From Zygaena filipendulae (Eukaryota; Arthropoda; Insecta; Lepidoptera; Zygaenidae), in assembly GCA_907165275.2 (NCBI GenBank), contig CAJRBF020000001.1, forward strand, positions 434,001-498,000: a DNA stretch of 64,000 bases, in the 5' to 3' direction. A program made the position numbers and the translations under genes. This document shows positions 30,669 through 40,606 of the stretch, piece after piece. Positions within the stretch are counted from its first letter, which is position 1, and the number at the start of each line of letters is the position of its first letter. The notes under the pieces were generated by a model. It made no database searches and was not told the origin of the DNA. It saw only the letters and a program-made list of their open reading frames with translations.

Positions 30669-33600
30669 GAATTTTGTTTTATCGTGTCAGGGAAATGCGA
30701 AATACGTTAGTTTTTATATTAATAAAATCAAGTACTATTGGCTTATCGACACTGGCGCTACACTATCAATTATTAAAAATGAAGCATTGCCGAAAAATAT
30801 AGCTGTTCATAAGGATGAAACATTGATAAACGGAATTGGTGGTCAAAGACGATCCCAAGGGTCTGTTAATTTAATTTTAAGACATGAAATAGAAACATTT
30901 GAGCATACTTTTCTAATATTTAATTCTTTGCCACTTAAAGCCGATGGTATCATAGGGTTAGATTTTTTAAAGAAATATCATGCGAATATTGATCTCAATA
31001 TGAATGTTTTGACACTATATAATAACGGAAAAAAGTACTGTTTTGATTTGATGGATGAACAAAGTAGGAGTAAAAGTGTATTGACTATACCAGCACGTTC
31101 AGAATCTATTCACTATATTTTTGTTAATGAATATATGAATGAGGATGTTGTTGTACGTGGGAGTGTATTAGCGAAAGACGTATTTTTAGCAAATGCAATA
31201 GTGAGAGTGAAGAACCATAGGATACCTGTTAGGATACTTAACGTTAGTGGAGAAGACGTAACACTACCACCATTTACTCCGGATTTACAACGATTAAGTG
31301 AGTTTGATATTTGTCAATTTAACGAAAATAATATTGATGTACCAAGAGCTAAGGCGCTATTATCTGAATTGAATTTAAATTATTTAAATGATGAAGAGAA
31401 ACAATCTATTGAGGCGATTTGTGCAAAGTATTCAGATGTTTTTTATATTAAAGGTGATAAATTGACAACGACGAATATTTGTAAACAATCTATCGCTGTC
31501 AAAACAAATAGTTCTCCCATTTATAGCAAGCCGTATAGGTTACCACAAGCATTAAAACCGGAAATAACTAAGCAAATTAATAAAATGCTAGAAGATGATA
31601 TTATAGAAGAATCGAATAGTGAATGGTCCAGTCCAATTTTATTAGTGCCAAAAAGAAGTAAAGAAGGAAGTGAAAATAAATGGCGTTTAGTTGTAGATTA
31701 TAGAAAATTAAATGAAATTATTTGTGACGATAAATTCCCGTTACCCAATATAAACGAAATCTTAGATTCTCTTGGTGGTGCTGTTTATTTTTCCCATCTT
31801 GACCTTCAACAAGGATATTACCAACTGACCTTGGAACCTAGCAGTCGTAAATTAACAGCTTTTACTACTAACACTGGCCAATATCAGATGAAACGCCTGC
31901 CGATGGGACTTAAGACGAGCCCTAGTGCTTTTAGTCGTATGATGTCTATAGCAATGTCTGGTTTAACCTACGAAAGATGTCTAGTGTACCAAGATGACCT
32001 CATTATTTTTGGCAGAAATTTGACTTCGCACAATAAAAATTTAATTTACGTCATGGAGAGATTAAGAAAAGTTAATTTGAAGTTAAACCCTCAGAAATGT
32101 ACATTTTTAAAGAAAGAAATCCTGTATTTAGGTCACGTTGTTTCAGAAAAAGGAGTTTTACCCGATCCAGAAAAAACGAAAATTCTAGAAAATTACCCTA
32201 CTCCGAAAAATGTTGATGAAGTTAAACGTTTTGTAGCATTTTGTAATTATTATCGAAAATTCATAAAATCATTCTCAGATATAGCGTTACCCTTACATAA
32301 ATTATGTAGGAAAAATGAACCATTCAATTGGAACAATGAATGTAAACATGCATTTGAATTTTTAAAACATGCCTTAATCTCTTCACCTATTTTACAATAC
32401 CCTGATTTTTCCGAAAATAATGAATTTATATTACAGACTGATGCTTCAGGCATGGCTATTGGATCCGTATTATGTAATAAAGACCTAAGACCAGTAGCAT
32501 ATGCTAGTAGACCTTTAAATAAGGCAGAAAGGAACTATCCCACAATTCAAAAAGAGCTTCTAGCGATTGTTTGGTCGGTAAAACATTTTAGGCCATATTT
32601 GTACGGCAGAAAATTTACGATAATGACAGATCACAAACCTTTGATATTTCTCTTTGGCATAAAGGACCCATCTAGTAGGCTTCTTAAATTTCGCTTAACG
32701 TTAGAAGAATATAATTTTAAAATTATATATGTGAAAGGAAAGGAAAACGTTGTTGCTGATGCGTTATCTAGGATATGTGTGACGTCTGATGAATTAAAGA
32801 GTATGCATGAGCAAGTTGTGGCTGTGATAACGAGAGCTCAAAAGAAGAAAATGGATATGATAAGTAAGAATGAAAGTGGGACTGAAAAGACGGATCTTAG
32901 TAAATTCACTGACAAACGGCCTGATCAACCGCGAGTTGTGGATATATTAAGAAAACCGTGTGATTCAGTAGAACTGAGTTTTATGAAAGGAGCAGAATTA
33001 AAGATATTGAGAGACAATAACATGATAACTGACGAGTTAGAGTGTTTTGTATTCGTATCAAGGACTAAGACGATATATGTTAACCTTGATTTCAAGGCAC
33101 ATTTCTCGCGAGCCGAATTTGTGCAGAAATTAAGTTATTTTTGTGAAAAGATACGTGTTGATGAAATTTGTATAATTAAAAATAAAGATAATATTCAGTT
33201 TGTTAAAGATATTTGTGAAGAGATAGCGTTACTTGAAAAATGGTCCGGACCTCGAATATGTCTATTACAAGGTGTTAAAAGAATAAGTGACGATAATGAA
33301 AAAACTATTATTATGAATGACTTTCATTTATTGCCTACCAGTGGTCATGCTGGAGTGCGCAGAATGGTGAATACTATTAAAAGACGGTACTACTGGCCAG
33401 GTATCGAAAAGGACGTCCAGAATTTTGTTAAGAAATGCATGAATTGTCAGAAGTCGAAATATTTTCGTTACATCAAACAGCCGATGGAAATAACAACAAC
33501 AGCTTCTTCGGCATTTGATAAAATTTATTTAGATGTAGTAGGTCCATTAGATAAGGATTTAGAAGGTAATTGCTATATATTGACCATACAATGCGAATTA

Positions 33601-34323
33601 ACCAAATTTGTACAAGCAATTCCCCTTAAAAACAAAGAAACAGTATCGATAGCAGATGCATTTGTACGACAGTTTGTTTTAAGTTTTGGCATTCCGAGAA
33701 CAGTAGCTACAGATCGAGGAACAGAGTTCATATCCGCAACAATGGAACAGGTTTGTAAAATGCTCAATATTGAAAAACTTTCCTCAACAGCCTACCATCA
33801 TCAGTCTATTGGTGCTCTTGAAAATGCGCACAAAACTCTGGGTGCATTTTTAAGAATTCAATGTGACAATCACACAGATACGTGGAGCTATTGGTTGCCA
33901 TTTTGGTGTTTTAGTTTTAATAACACAGTTCATTCTGAAACAAAGTATACGCCATTTGAACTTGTTTTTGGTAAACTCTGTAGAATACCCAGTAAAATTT
34001 GTGATCCTGTAGAGCCATTGTACAATGTTGATGACTATCCATTACAGTTAAAATATCGATTACAATTAGCCCATGCTGATGCAAAAAATAATTTATTAGT
34101 AAGTAAGAACAAACGAAAGCAATTGTATGATAAATATGTGAATTCAGTAAACTATGAGAAAGATGATTTAGTGTTAATAAAGAACGAAACAGGTCGAAAA
34201 TTAGATGTATTATTCGACGGACCTTATGAAGTAGTAGAAGATCTTGGTAGTAATGTTAGAATAAGGAAAAATAATAGAATTGAATTAGTACATAAGAATA
34301 GAACTAGACCTTATTATAAATAG
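30649..34323 (+). CDS. Gypsy-F Pol: protease, RT, RNase H, integrase
   Basis: The pol frame is open from 30649 (after a TGA) to 34323 and overlaps the end of gag by about 20 bases. Its first internal ATG (30781-30783 region) comes after the protease, so expression by -1 frameshift at 30654-30660 is likely. In order it has protease WLIDTGATLSII (DTG at 30748-30756), RT with KWRLVVDYRKLNE, HLDLQQGYYQL and catalytic YQDD at 31987-31998, RNase H ILQTDASGMAIGSVL, and integrase. The integrase has HAGVRRM...CMNCQKSK zinc finger, the D-D-E core (LDVVGP, TDRGTEFI, ENAHKTL) and a GPY-like KLDVLFDGPYEVV end. No stop or frameshift is visible in this roughly 1220-codon frame. Confidence 0.92.
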   Translation, partial: TSFFEFRNFVLSCQGNAKYVSFYINKIKYYWLIDTGATLSIIKNEALPKNIAVHKDETLINGIGGQRRSQGSVNLILRHEIETFEHTFLIFNSLPLKADGIIGLDFLKKYHANIDLNMNVLTLYNNGKKYCFDLMDEQSRSKSVLTIPARSESIHYIFVNEYMNEDVVVRGSVLAKDVFLANAIVRVKNHRIPVRILNVSGEDVTLPPFTPDLQRLSEFDICQFNENNIDVPRAKALLSELNLNYLNDEEKQSIEAICAKYSDVFYIKGDKLTTTNICKQSIAVKTNSSPIYSKPYRLPQALKPEITKQINKMLEDDIIEESNSEWSSPILLVPKRSKEGSENKWRLVVDYRKLNEIICDDKFPLPNINEILDSLGGAVYFSHLDLQQGYYQLTLEPSSRKLTAFTTNTGQYQMKRLPMGLKTSPSAFSRMMSIAMSGLTYERCLVYQDDLIIFGRNLTSHNKNLIYVMERLRKVNLKLNPQKCTFLKKEILYLGHVVSEKGVLPDPEKTKILENYPTPKNVDEVKRFVAFCNYYRKFIKSFSDIALPLHKLCRKNEPFNWNNECKHAFEFLKHALISSPILQYPDFSENNEFILQTDASGMAIGSVLCNKDLRPVAYASRPLNKAERNYPTIQKELLAIVWSVKHFRPYLYGRKFTIMTDHKPLIFLFGIKDPSSRLLKFRLTLEEYNFKIIYVKGKENVVADALSRICVTSDELKSMHEQVVAVITRAQKKKMDMISKNESGTEKTDLSKFTDKRPDQPRVVDILRKPCDSVELSFMKGAELKILRDNNMITDELECFVFVSRTKTIYVNLDFKAHFSRAEFVQKLSYFCEKIRVDEICIIKNKDNIQFVKDICEEIALLEKWSGPRICLLQGVKRISDDNEKTIIMNDFHLLPTSGHAGVRRMVNTIKRRYYWPGIEKDVQNFVKKCMNCQKSKYFRYIKQPMEITTTASSAFDKIYLDVVGPLDKDLEGNCYILTIQCELTKFVQAIPLKNKETVSIADAFVRQFVLSFGIPRTVATDRGTEFISATMEQVCKMLNIEKLSSTAYHHQSIGALENAHKTLGAFLRIQCDNHTDTWSYWLPFWCFSFNNTVHSETKYTPFELVFGKLCRIPSKICDPVEPLYNVDDYPLQLKYRLQLAHADAKNNLLVSKNKRKQLYDKYVNSVNYEKDDLVLIKNETGRKLDVLFDGPYEVVEDLGSNVRIRKNNRIELVHKNRTRPYYK
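30652..30662 (+). promoter_or_regulatory. Probable -1 ribosomal frameshift site between gag and pol
   Basis: AGTTTTTTCGAG: in the gag frame this reads CAG TTT TTT CGA GTT TAG. Slipping back one base on the T run enters the pol frame, which is closed by TGA at 30646-30648 upstream and open downstream. The heptamer G TTT TTT is near-canonical. No downstream pseudoknot was evaluated. Confidence 0.55.
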
Positions 34324-34439
34324 ATTTAATTTTGATGACTTTTTGTATTTTGTATGTCTTAGATATAAAATGTTTCAGTGTTTATGAATAGAGAAAAAAA
34401 AAATGTTTTATTTTTTTTCTCTTTTTTTACCCCGGGAGG

Positions 34440-34583
34440 TGAAGTGTGTGTACAAGCCCTAAGGCGGTATTGACATGTATGTACGCTTCCTTGGGTCTTA
34501 TAAAATGTTAGTGTTACATTAATCAGACAATAAACGGTGTTCACTGAAGGTGGTTGCGTTTATTTATTAGTCCCAACAACTCA
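34440..34583 (+). repeat. Gypsy-F 3' LTR
   Basis: Identical partner of 28700-28843, followed by the TSD AGCG. Confidence 0.95.
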
Positions 34584-34587
34584 AGCG

Positions 34588-35225
34588 ACATTGCTGCCAC
34601 CGCCTGCGCAGGCGCCTCTTCTCGCCGATCAGGTTCCTGATGTCGGCGGGAAGCGGGGGCAACCTGCCCCCCGTCGGCATGGTGCGCGAGGAGATGTTAA
34701 GGGCGCCTTGAACACAGGCGGTGATGTCCGAAGCTAGGAGCTCAACGTCCCCCGGAGAGATGAGGGGCCTCGAGGGGGTGCTCGTCGCCATCGAGCCGGA
34801 GAAGCTTCTCCAGTCTATCGATCGGCGCGGCGTTGGTGGCGAGACTCTTTGTGGCATGTTAGCCAGGACGACCAGGACCGGGACATGGTCGGAGCCCATG
34901 GCCTCGGGCAGAGCCTCTATAGAGGGCCGGCAGAGGAGCCCACGGTGGGCTATGAGGTCGATGACGTCAGGTTGGAACGACGTCTGGGCCGGATAATGCG
35001 TAGGAGTTTCCGGCCCTTCGACCTCGTAGCCGTGGGCCTCGGCGTCGCGGAGGAGTCGTCTGCCGTTCGGGCAGTCGTGGGTCGAGTTCCACGCCGTGTG
35101 CTTGCAATTGAAGTCGCCGGCAACGGCGGTGGGGATGTTGGATTCCAGCAGGGTGTGGTTATCACAAGGCTGGAATCTCAGCTGCGGCGGCTTGTACGCA
35201 GCGTAAAGCCGCGTAGGGTTGCCGG
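34588..35225 (-). pseudogene. LINE-C ORF2, C-terminal half of the endonuclease
   Basis: After the CCGG junction the frame reads AGNPTRLYAAYKPPQL, then IPTAVAGDFNCKHTAWNS (catalytic Asp/Asn), DVIDLIAHRGL and ALPEAMGSDHVPVLV (SDH motif). Apurinic endonuclease motifs are thus kept in this half. Codons 5' of NPTRLY in the longer open frame come from the solo LTR and are not part of the gene. It ends at gypsy-F. Confidence 0.85.
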
Positions 35226-37353
35226 TGTAACTTTCACCCTCCTCCTTCAATACATGAACAACATCGAAGATTTTGAACATCTCATTTTTGGCCAATTTCG
35301 TCTAGTAGTTAAGACCCTGTTCTACGTTGTGTTTATAATAACTTCGGTTCTTTTAGGTTGAGATACGACACTTTAGATTTCGTGATTGCGTTACATCGAG
35401 TTAGGTTGGTAAGGCTTAGTTAAATAAAACAATTAGGAAATTTTTATGATTTATTGACATAGTTTTGCTGGGTGGATCCAGGCCCAGTTTAGATCTATAT
35501 TATCATAATTTTGTACTGCCGTAGGAATATCTTTTAGGTCGCCCAACGTCCGCTGAGTTGGGTCGCCTTTTCCAATACACGAACAGACCTTACTTTATTC
35601 GCTAGACCTCACGTCTTCCAGTTCGCCAAACAGCTACTTGCTTGGACGTTGTTCGCCCGGTGTTGGAGAGACTCCAAAGACAGATAACCGTGGTTAATGG
35701 TGGTTCGCATAGATGCTAACTTCCGTCTATCGACGTTAGTAGCGATAAGGATTCTGAGACAGGAATATGATGCTCATGAGAGCACCTCCCGTACGACGTT
35801 CAAGTGCTATGTCTTTGTGCAATTGTGGCTCTCTTAGATACCAAAGATTAATATCTATGAGAGGCGGCGTAGCCCCGTCCAGCGCTACCCCACGGTGATG
35901 GCCAACCACCTGCTTAAAAGCAGTTACCACCCCCCCCCACTGTGTTGCACAAGGTAAAGGATTCTCCAAATATTATGCATGTAGCATAGTGTGACCGACA
36001 TCCATCAGAGGGAGCCAGCAAAAGAGACTATACGTCCCAAGTCCGCAGACAATATCGTTGGGGGCCATAATTCGGCGGTACCGAGACCCCAGGGTACGTG
36101 TCAGCCCGAAGACCGAGGCCAGAAAGCGGATAGTACCGCGACCTCGACACCATCCCTAAGTTAGTTCAAATATACGTAAATGAGACCAGCCTCGCCGGAC
36201 CTCATAACTTCAGTCGGTAGGTTTGTGTTATAGTAGCTACACGTAGCTAAGGCATAAAGCCCAATTGTGTTACTGCTTGAAGGTTGTGTTGGATGATTTG
36301 GATCATACCTCATCCCCATGCAACCCCACTTGGACACTCATTTTCATCTAGCCACAAGAACTAGGAACAGAACCGGAATGCCAATAACGTGAGTCATCAA
36401 CAATCCGATCCCACCCGGAAGCGAGAGCGGTTGCTACCTTACTAGTTAAGCCGTTCGGGCGCCACCAACATCTCACCACCAAGCCGCCTCACAGACACAC
36501 GCATTACACGCCCGCCTGCTCGACAAGGTTGTTCGCAATGAACAGTCAAGCGTAATGAACAAGTCACTACAAAGGTACCTTCGCACAGACGCCTTTTACA
36601 GCCGCGCGTTGGCAAAGTGTCTTCGCACAGACGCCATTACAGCCGCGCGTCGACGAGGTGTCTCCGCACAGTCACTACAGCCGCGCGTCGCCGAGACGAC
36701 TTCGCACAGACGCCGTTGCAATTGCGCATCGACAAGGCTTTCGCGCAGAGCGACCACGTCGCTAAGCGCGTCGGCTCGTTCAAACTTCCACACACTCCAT
36801 CTCGACACTCGTGGTGACGACTTCTCTTATAATATTTCAATCCAACCACGGCGCACATACGAGTCGCCTACGCGCACTCGATTGCCTTCACATCCCTCTG
36901 TATGTGCGCTCGCTCGTCTATACACCACTCTGCATCTGCGCACTCGCCCGCCCGCACACTCGTTCGCCCGCACACGCTCTGCGTCCGCGCGCTCGCTCGT
37001 CGTCTCCACGACGGTGTGTGACTGCGTGGATACTGGCGGTGCGCTCACGCTCTATTTGAGAGGGGTATGCGGGGGGTTGGGGGGTGTTCTGAAATCAAAC
37101 ACAAAGTTAGTATTTCCTAGTATAAACATCCTAGGTCGTATGAACCAAGTCTGTTTACACTAGTTTCCGAGTTATTCACGTACAAACATACAAAATGAAC
37201 ATTGTGAGTATATGGACCCGCAATGTTTATTAAATCGTTTTTAACATAATATAATAAGTGTATTATGCTATAATACACCCATTAGGCCATTATATATATG
37301 AAATTTATATTTTGAATAAAATAAAATTTTTGTGAGCCTCACAGGGCGTCACA
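35226..37353 (-). mobile_element. Solo LTR E2, divergent relative of E1
   Basis: Starts TGTAACTTTCACCC and ends CAGGGCGTCACA, with the TSD CCGG at 35222-35225 and 37354-37357. It shares with E1 and gypsy-G the end words, the GTCTAGTRGTTARGAC block, the CACGGTGATG...CAC block and GGATACTGGCGGTGCG, but is otherwise much diverged. It sits in the endonuclease part of LINE-C ORF2, which rejoins in frame. It is an older or separate subfamily of the same LTR lineage. Confidence 0.82.
36575..36765 (+). repeat. About 50-bp tandem repeats inside solo LTR E2
   Basis: CTTCGCACAGACGCC plus ACAGCCGCGCGTCG-type blocks recur about four times with variation. They create Arg/Ala-rich open frames that are not genes. 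Confidence 0.6.
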
Positions 37354-37357
37354 CCGG

Positions 37358-37645
37358 CGATGCACAGCTCGACGCCCAGGGCGCTGAGCGCCGAGAGCTG
37401 CACGGCGGGAACTCGTTGGTGAACGACTCCTCGCTTGACTAGCACTACCAGCCCTCTATAGGCTTGACCCTGAGGGCTGATTTCGTCCTGGCGATAAACG
37501 TGATACCCGGCGACTGTTAGGTTAGTCGTCGGCCTTAAAAGAGTCTCGCAGACCAACGCCACGTCGATCTGCTGGTCACGCAGAACGGTCTTCAGGACGG
37601 ATGTTTTGCCCCGAACCGAAGACCGTTGGCGTTCCAGTAGATCAT
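37358..37645 (-). pseudogene. LINE-C ORF2, start of the endonuclease, one frameshift
   Basis: ATG at 37645 lies 12 bp after the ORF1 stop and opens MIYWNANGLR, the standard Jockey endonuclease start. A one-base loss in an A run near 37602 shifts the frame, and the second frame continues with IDVALVCETLLRP (catalytic Glu) and YRGLVVLVKRG up to VELCIAG at the solo LTR junction. The frameshift and the RT deletion each disable the enzyme. Confidence 0.8.
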
Positions 37646-37656
37646 CCTGAGCGAGG

Positions 37657-39600
37657 TCACACCTGCTGCAGGATGCGGGACATCCCGCTCAGGATGACCT
37701 GGATGGGGTCGGCGTCGTCCCTGATGGCCACCAGCACATCCTGGAGGACGCCGATCACCATCTCGATGGCGACGAGCTTATTGCTCTTGCCCGCTCCCGG
37801 AGTCCGGGGCTTAGAAGCGCCGGGCCTGCGGGCAGCGGGGAGAGCAGCTGGTGTTGTCGGTTGGGGAGGAGCGATGGCCGGACCAGAGGTCACCGCCGGG
37901 GGCGCTGAAGCAGCCCCCTCCCTGCTCCCCTTCTTCTTCTTGTTGCCCCTTTTTCTCTTCCTCTTCGCGCCGGAAAAGGAAGGAGGGGCCGCCGCACCCA
38001 GAGCACGCCGCTTCGGGATGTTGGCCGGCGCCATCAGAGTGGTGGCGCCGGCTTCGGCTGCCACCTGCGCCACCTGCGGGGCGACAGGTCGGCCGGTGGA
38101 CAGGGCGACCGTGCCTGCCTTTTTGTTACGGGCTTCTCTCTTGAAGACAGGGCACGACGCCCTGTTGGCCGGGTGTGCCCCCCCGCAGTTGACGCAGGTG
38201 GGGGGCTCTTCTTTGGGGCGGGGGCAGTTGGTAGCGGCGTGCTCCTCGCCGCAGCGGACGCACGCGAGCCTCCGGTGGCAACCGAACGACGAGTGTCGAA
38301 ACTGTTGGCACCGGTGGCATTGCGCGGGCCCGCGCTTGCCCCGCCAGGCGTCGATTTTGATCCCGGGCATACACAGCATCTCTGTGATGTCGTATATGCC
38401 CGGGGTGAGATTCGGGGTGCGGCGCAGTTGAGCATAATATATGCAACCGGGCCTGCCGGCGCGGGCGCGGATGGGGCGGACGTACTCCGGCTCGTAGCCC
38501 ATGGCTATGAGCTCCTGGGTAATTTCCGACGGATCAGTGTCGATCGGTAGCCTCCTTATTGCTACCTTGACACTCTGATCCGCCGGAAGGGAGTACGCGA
38601 ACCAGGATACCGTCCGATACTCCTTTTCCAGCGCCGTTAAATAGCGCTGGACCAGACGGTATTCCGATTCGTCCTTTGGAATGAAGCGCACGCCCTTGCC
38701 ATATGGGCGTGCGCTAGGAGCCCGCCCCAGTTTTTCCCTGAGGGCGCGGAAGTGGCGCGCCCAGTCGGGAAGGTTTTCCACGACCATGGGGGGGTAGGCG
38801 CTCCTGCGCTTGTGCCCCTTTCGCGCCGCCCCCGCGCCGCCGCCGGCAGGCGCGGTTTGAGCGGCTGGAGCGGCGGGCTGCGCGTCCGTCAGCGTAGCAG
38901 CGGTCGCCGGTGGGGACGCAGCCCGCACGGCATCGGCAAACGTGGGGCGTGGGGGGCCCTCAGGCTCGGTGGGACTCATAGGTGAGTCCCTGGGTGGACT
39001 CTCCCGTCCGGCGGCCGCGGGCGGACGTGTTCGCGGCTCACATTGAGGCCTAGGAGGTGGAGGGCTCGAAACACCCCCTGGGGGTGATAGATTGTGGCAG
39101 GCCCGCTTGCCCGGCTCCTCATCATCAGAGGAGTCGGGGACGCGCAGCCTGCGTGACGCCCCCGCAGGGGGAGTTTCCAATGCCGGTAGGTGCAGAGGAG
39201 CCTTGCGTGCGAGCTGTACGTGGAATTCCTCCTCTGCGGTCCTACCGGCCAAGCTCTCGGAGGAACCGAGAAGGGCTCGTCTGCGGTCCCGCAGCGTACG
39301 CGCCATTACCTCCATCAGCTCCCCGGACAGAAGCCCCGTCTGTTTCAGCTTGGAGGTAATGAGCATATCTACCTCCAGGTGGGCGTTCGGGGACATGTCC
39401 GGGCGGTGGAGAGGCAGCTGGGCCGGGGGGGGCGGCATTTCGGTCGCGGGCGCGCGGCTGGTGTGCGCGAGCGTCGCCGAGCCGGCGACTGTTACAGGGG
39501 TGGGGGGATACATAGATGCCCCCAGCCCCCGATGCGCCGCCGACTCGGCGGCGCGCGGGGGTCCACGCTCCTTGAGCCTCTCCGAGGTGCGGGCGCGCAC
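37657..39600 (-). CDS. LINE-C ORF1: Jockey-type Gag-like nucleic-acid-binding protein
   Basis: 647 codons are open from a GTG at 39600, and the frame stays open upstream, so the true ATG is probably further 5'. The N-terminal half is Pro/Ala/Arg-rich. The conserved part begins near VENLPDWARHFRALREKLGR and YRTVSWFAYSLP. It continues through RAGRPGCIYYAQLR and MLCMPGIKIDAWRG to three CCHC knuckles: CHRCQQFRHSSFGC, CVRCGEEHAATNC and CVNCGGAHPANRASC. The C-terminus is Lys/Ala-rich. Three knuckles in tandem with this upstream block are typical of Jockey ORF1. The protein would coat element RNA. Strong GC bias (unlike LINE-B) marks a different origin. No inactivating change is visible. Confidence 0.85.
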   Translation of the reverse strand: MRARTSERLKERGPPRAAESAAHRGLGASMYPPTPVTVAGSATLAHTSRAPATEMPPPPAQLPLHRPDMSPNAHLEVDMLITSKLKQTGLLSGELMEVMARTLRDRRRALLGSSESLAGRTAEEEFHVQLARKAPLHLPALETPPAGASRRLRVPDSSDDEEPGKRACHNLSPPGGVSSPPPPRPQCEPRTRPPAAAGRESPPRDSPMSPTEPEGPPRPTFADAVRAASPPATAATLTDAQPAAPAAQTAPAGGGAGAARKGHKRRSAYPPMVVENLPDWARHFRALREKLGRAPSARPYGKGVRFIPKDESEYRLVQRYLTALEKEYRTVSWFAYSLPADQSVKVAIRRLPIDTDPSEITQELIAMGYEPEYVRPIRARAGRPGCIYYAQLRRTPNLTPGIYDITEMLCMPGIKIDAWRGKRGPAQCHRCQQFRHSSFGCHRRLACVRCGEEHAATNCPRPKEEPPTCVNCGGAHPANRASCPVFKREARNKKAGTVALSTGRPVAPQVAQVAAEAGATTLMAPANIPKRRALGAAAPPSFSGAKRKRKRGNKKKKGSREGAASAPPAVTSGPAIAPPQPTTPAALPAARRPGASKPRTPGAGKSNKLVAIEMVIGVLQDVLVAIRDDADPIQVILSGMSRILQQV

Positions 39601-40606
39601 CGGCGGGGGGGTCGGTCGCCCAAACTCCGAACCGGCCCTCGTAGGGGATGAGGGCGCGGAGCGGGGGGACGGTGCTGCCCTGACTTGGGGGCAGCGGGGC
39701 GCGGGGCCGGCGAGCTATGTTTCGCCGGTCGCGACGCGCTGTCCCCAGGCGAGGGGGGGGCCGTTCCGGGTGAGACGGCGCCCGGGAAGACGGGCTGCGC
39801 CGGACGCGACGCGATGGTCATGGGCGGGGGCAAACTGTGCCCTGTGCCCTTGGCCGCCGCGACGCGCGGGGCGGAAGACGGGGCCGCGGTGGCACCCGTT
39901 TGAGCAGACACCAGTTCGGGGGTGTGTGCGGTCGACTGAGTCGCCGGCCGCTTGCCCCCGGGCTAGGTCGCCGCGGAGCGCGACGGCGGGTGGTCGCCGT
40001 CGCGAGGGGGAGGCGCTTCCCGCGTTAGACGCGGGTCGCGTGACGGAGCCCTGCCTGCCATCCGCTTAGGTGCGGGATGGCCGACAGGGTCAACACGAGG
40101 GGGAGGGGGGGGTTGGGACCCGCCCACTGTGCGCTCCGAGTAGGGAAGACGCACGCCAGCACCTAACAGCGCCCCGCTACGGACATTTGATCCGAAGCGG
40201 TGCGCGCCGGCCGCTGGTTTGCGTCTCCCCTAGGCCGCAGGCTCGACCGAGAGGCCACAGAAGGCCGCGACCTTCCTGCCGCTCCCGCCCGCAGCGCCGT
40301 ACAGCACCGCTGCGACGATACCACGGTTAGCAAACTCAGTTGCCGCTCCCTGGTATCGCGCGCAGCACTGCACGAAGCCGTGCGCGGAAGACGGACGCGG
40401 CTCGGGGGGCGTAAACCAGAAATTACGCCGCCGAGACCGCGTTGGAGAGAGCCGGGAGCCGGATCTGGAGCACGAGCACCTCGCAGGACACAGCGGCAGC
40501 AGCAGCAGCAGGATCAGCAGGATCAGCAGGATCAGCAGGATCAGCAGGATCAGCAGTTTGCAGCTCGATGTGTAGTCCGCGGTGGATGGGTAGCCAGTCC
40601 CCCTTC
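39601..40606 (-). other. LINE-C 5' region, GC-rich
   Basis: About 1 kb between the ORF1 GTG and the satellite junction. It holds Pro/Arg-rich open frames on both strands that look like GC-driven artefacts, and a nine-base repeat at 40495-40556. The ORF1 start and promoter are expected here. The minus strand begins GAAGGGGGACTGG. Confidence 0.5.
40495..40556 (+). repeat. AGCAGGATC minisatellite
   Basis: A CAG run followed by about five tandem GGATCAGCA units near the 5' end of LINE-C. Confidence 0.9.

Larger units (their letters stand above)
28700..34583 (+). mobile_element. Gypsy-F, apparently intact Ty3/gypsy retrotransposon
   Basis: 144-bp LTRs at 28700-28843 and 34440-34583 are identical as far as I can compare by eye, with TG...CA ends and the TSD AGCG at 28696-28699 and 34584-34587. 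The PBS TGGCGACCCTGCC follows the 5' LTR directly, and a purine tract (GGGAGG) precedes the 3' LTR. The interior has a small membrane ORF, gag and pol, all open. Identical LTRs mean a very recent insertion. The PBS (tRNA-Arg-like) and gag/pol layout recall the 412/mdg1 group, which is an inference. Confidence 0.93.
24705..40606 (-). mobile_element. LINE-C, Jockey-like non-LTR retrotransposon in the satellite, with three insertions
   Basis: The satellite word TATGTCGCGTC is duplicated at 24694-24704 and 40607-40617, giving an 11-bp target duplication. The minus-strand order is 5' UTR, ORF1 (37657-39600 and upstream), then ORF2 as 37358-37645, 34588-35221, 28301-28695 and 24970-26077. Gaps are filled by solo LTRs at 26082-28296 and 35226-37353 and by a gypsy element at 28700-34583. 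Every gap closes in frame with its TSD (GCGG, CCGG, AGCG). No poly(A) is present at the 3' end, which reads GGCTTCGAGA. Net length is about 5.7 kb. A deletion removes the RT catalytic box, so this copy is dead. Confidence 0.88.

Noticed and set aside
36555..37163. Arg/Ser-rich ORFs of 60-200 codons on both strands
   Set aside because: They come from GC-rich tandem repeats within solo LTR E2 and have no family features.
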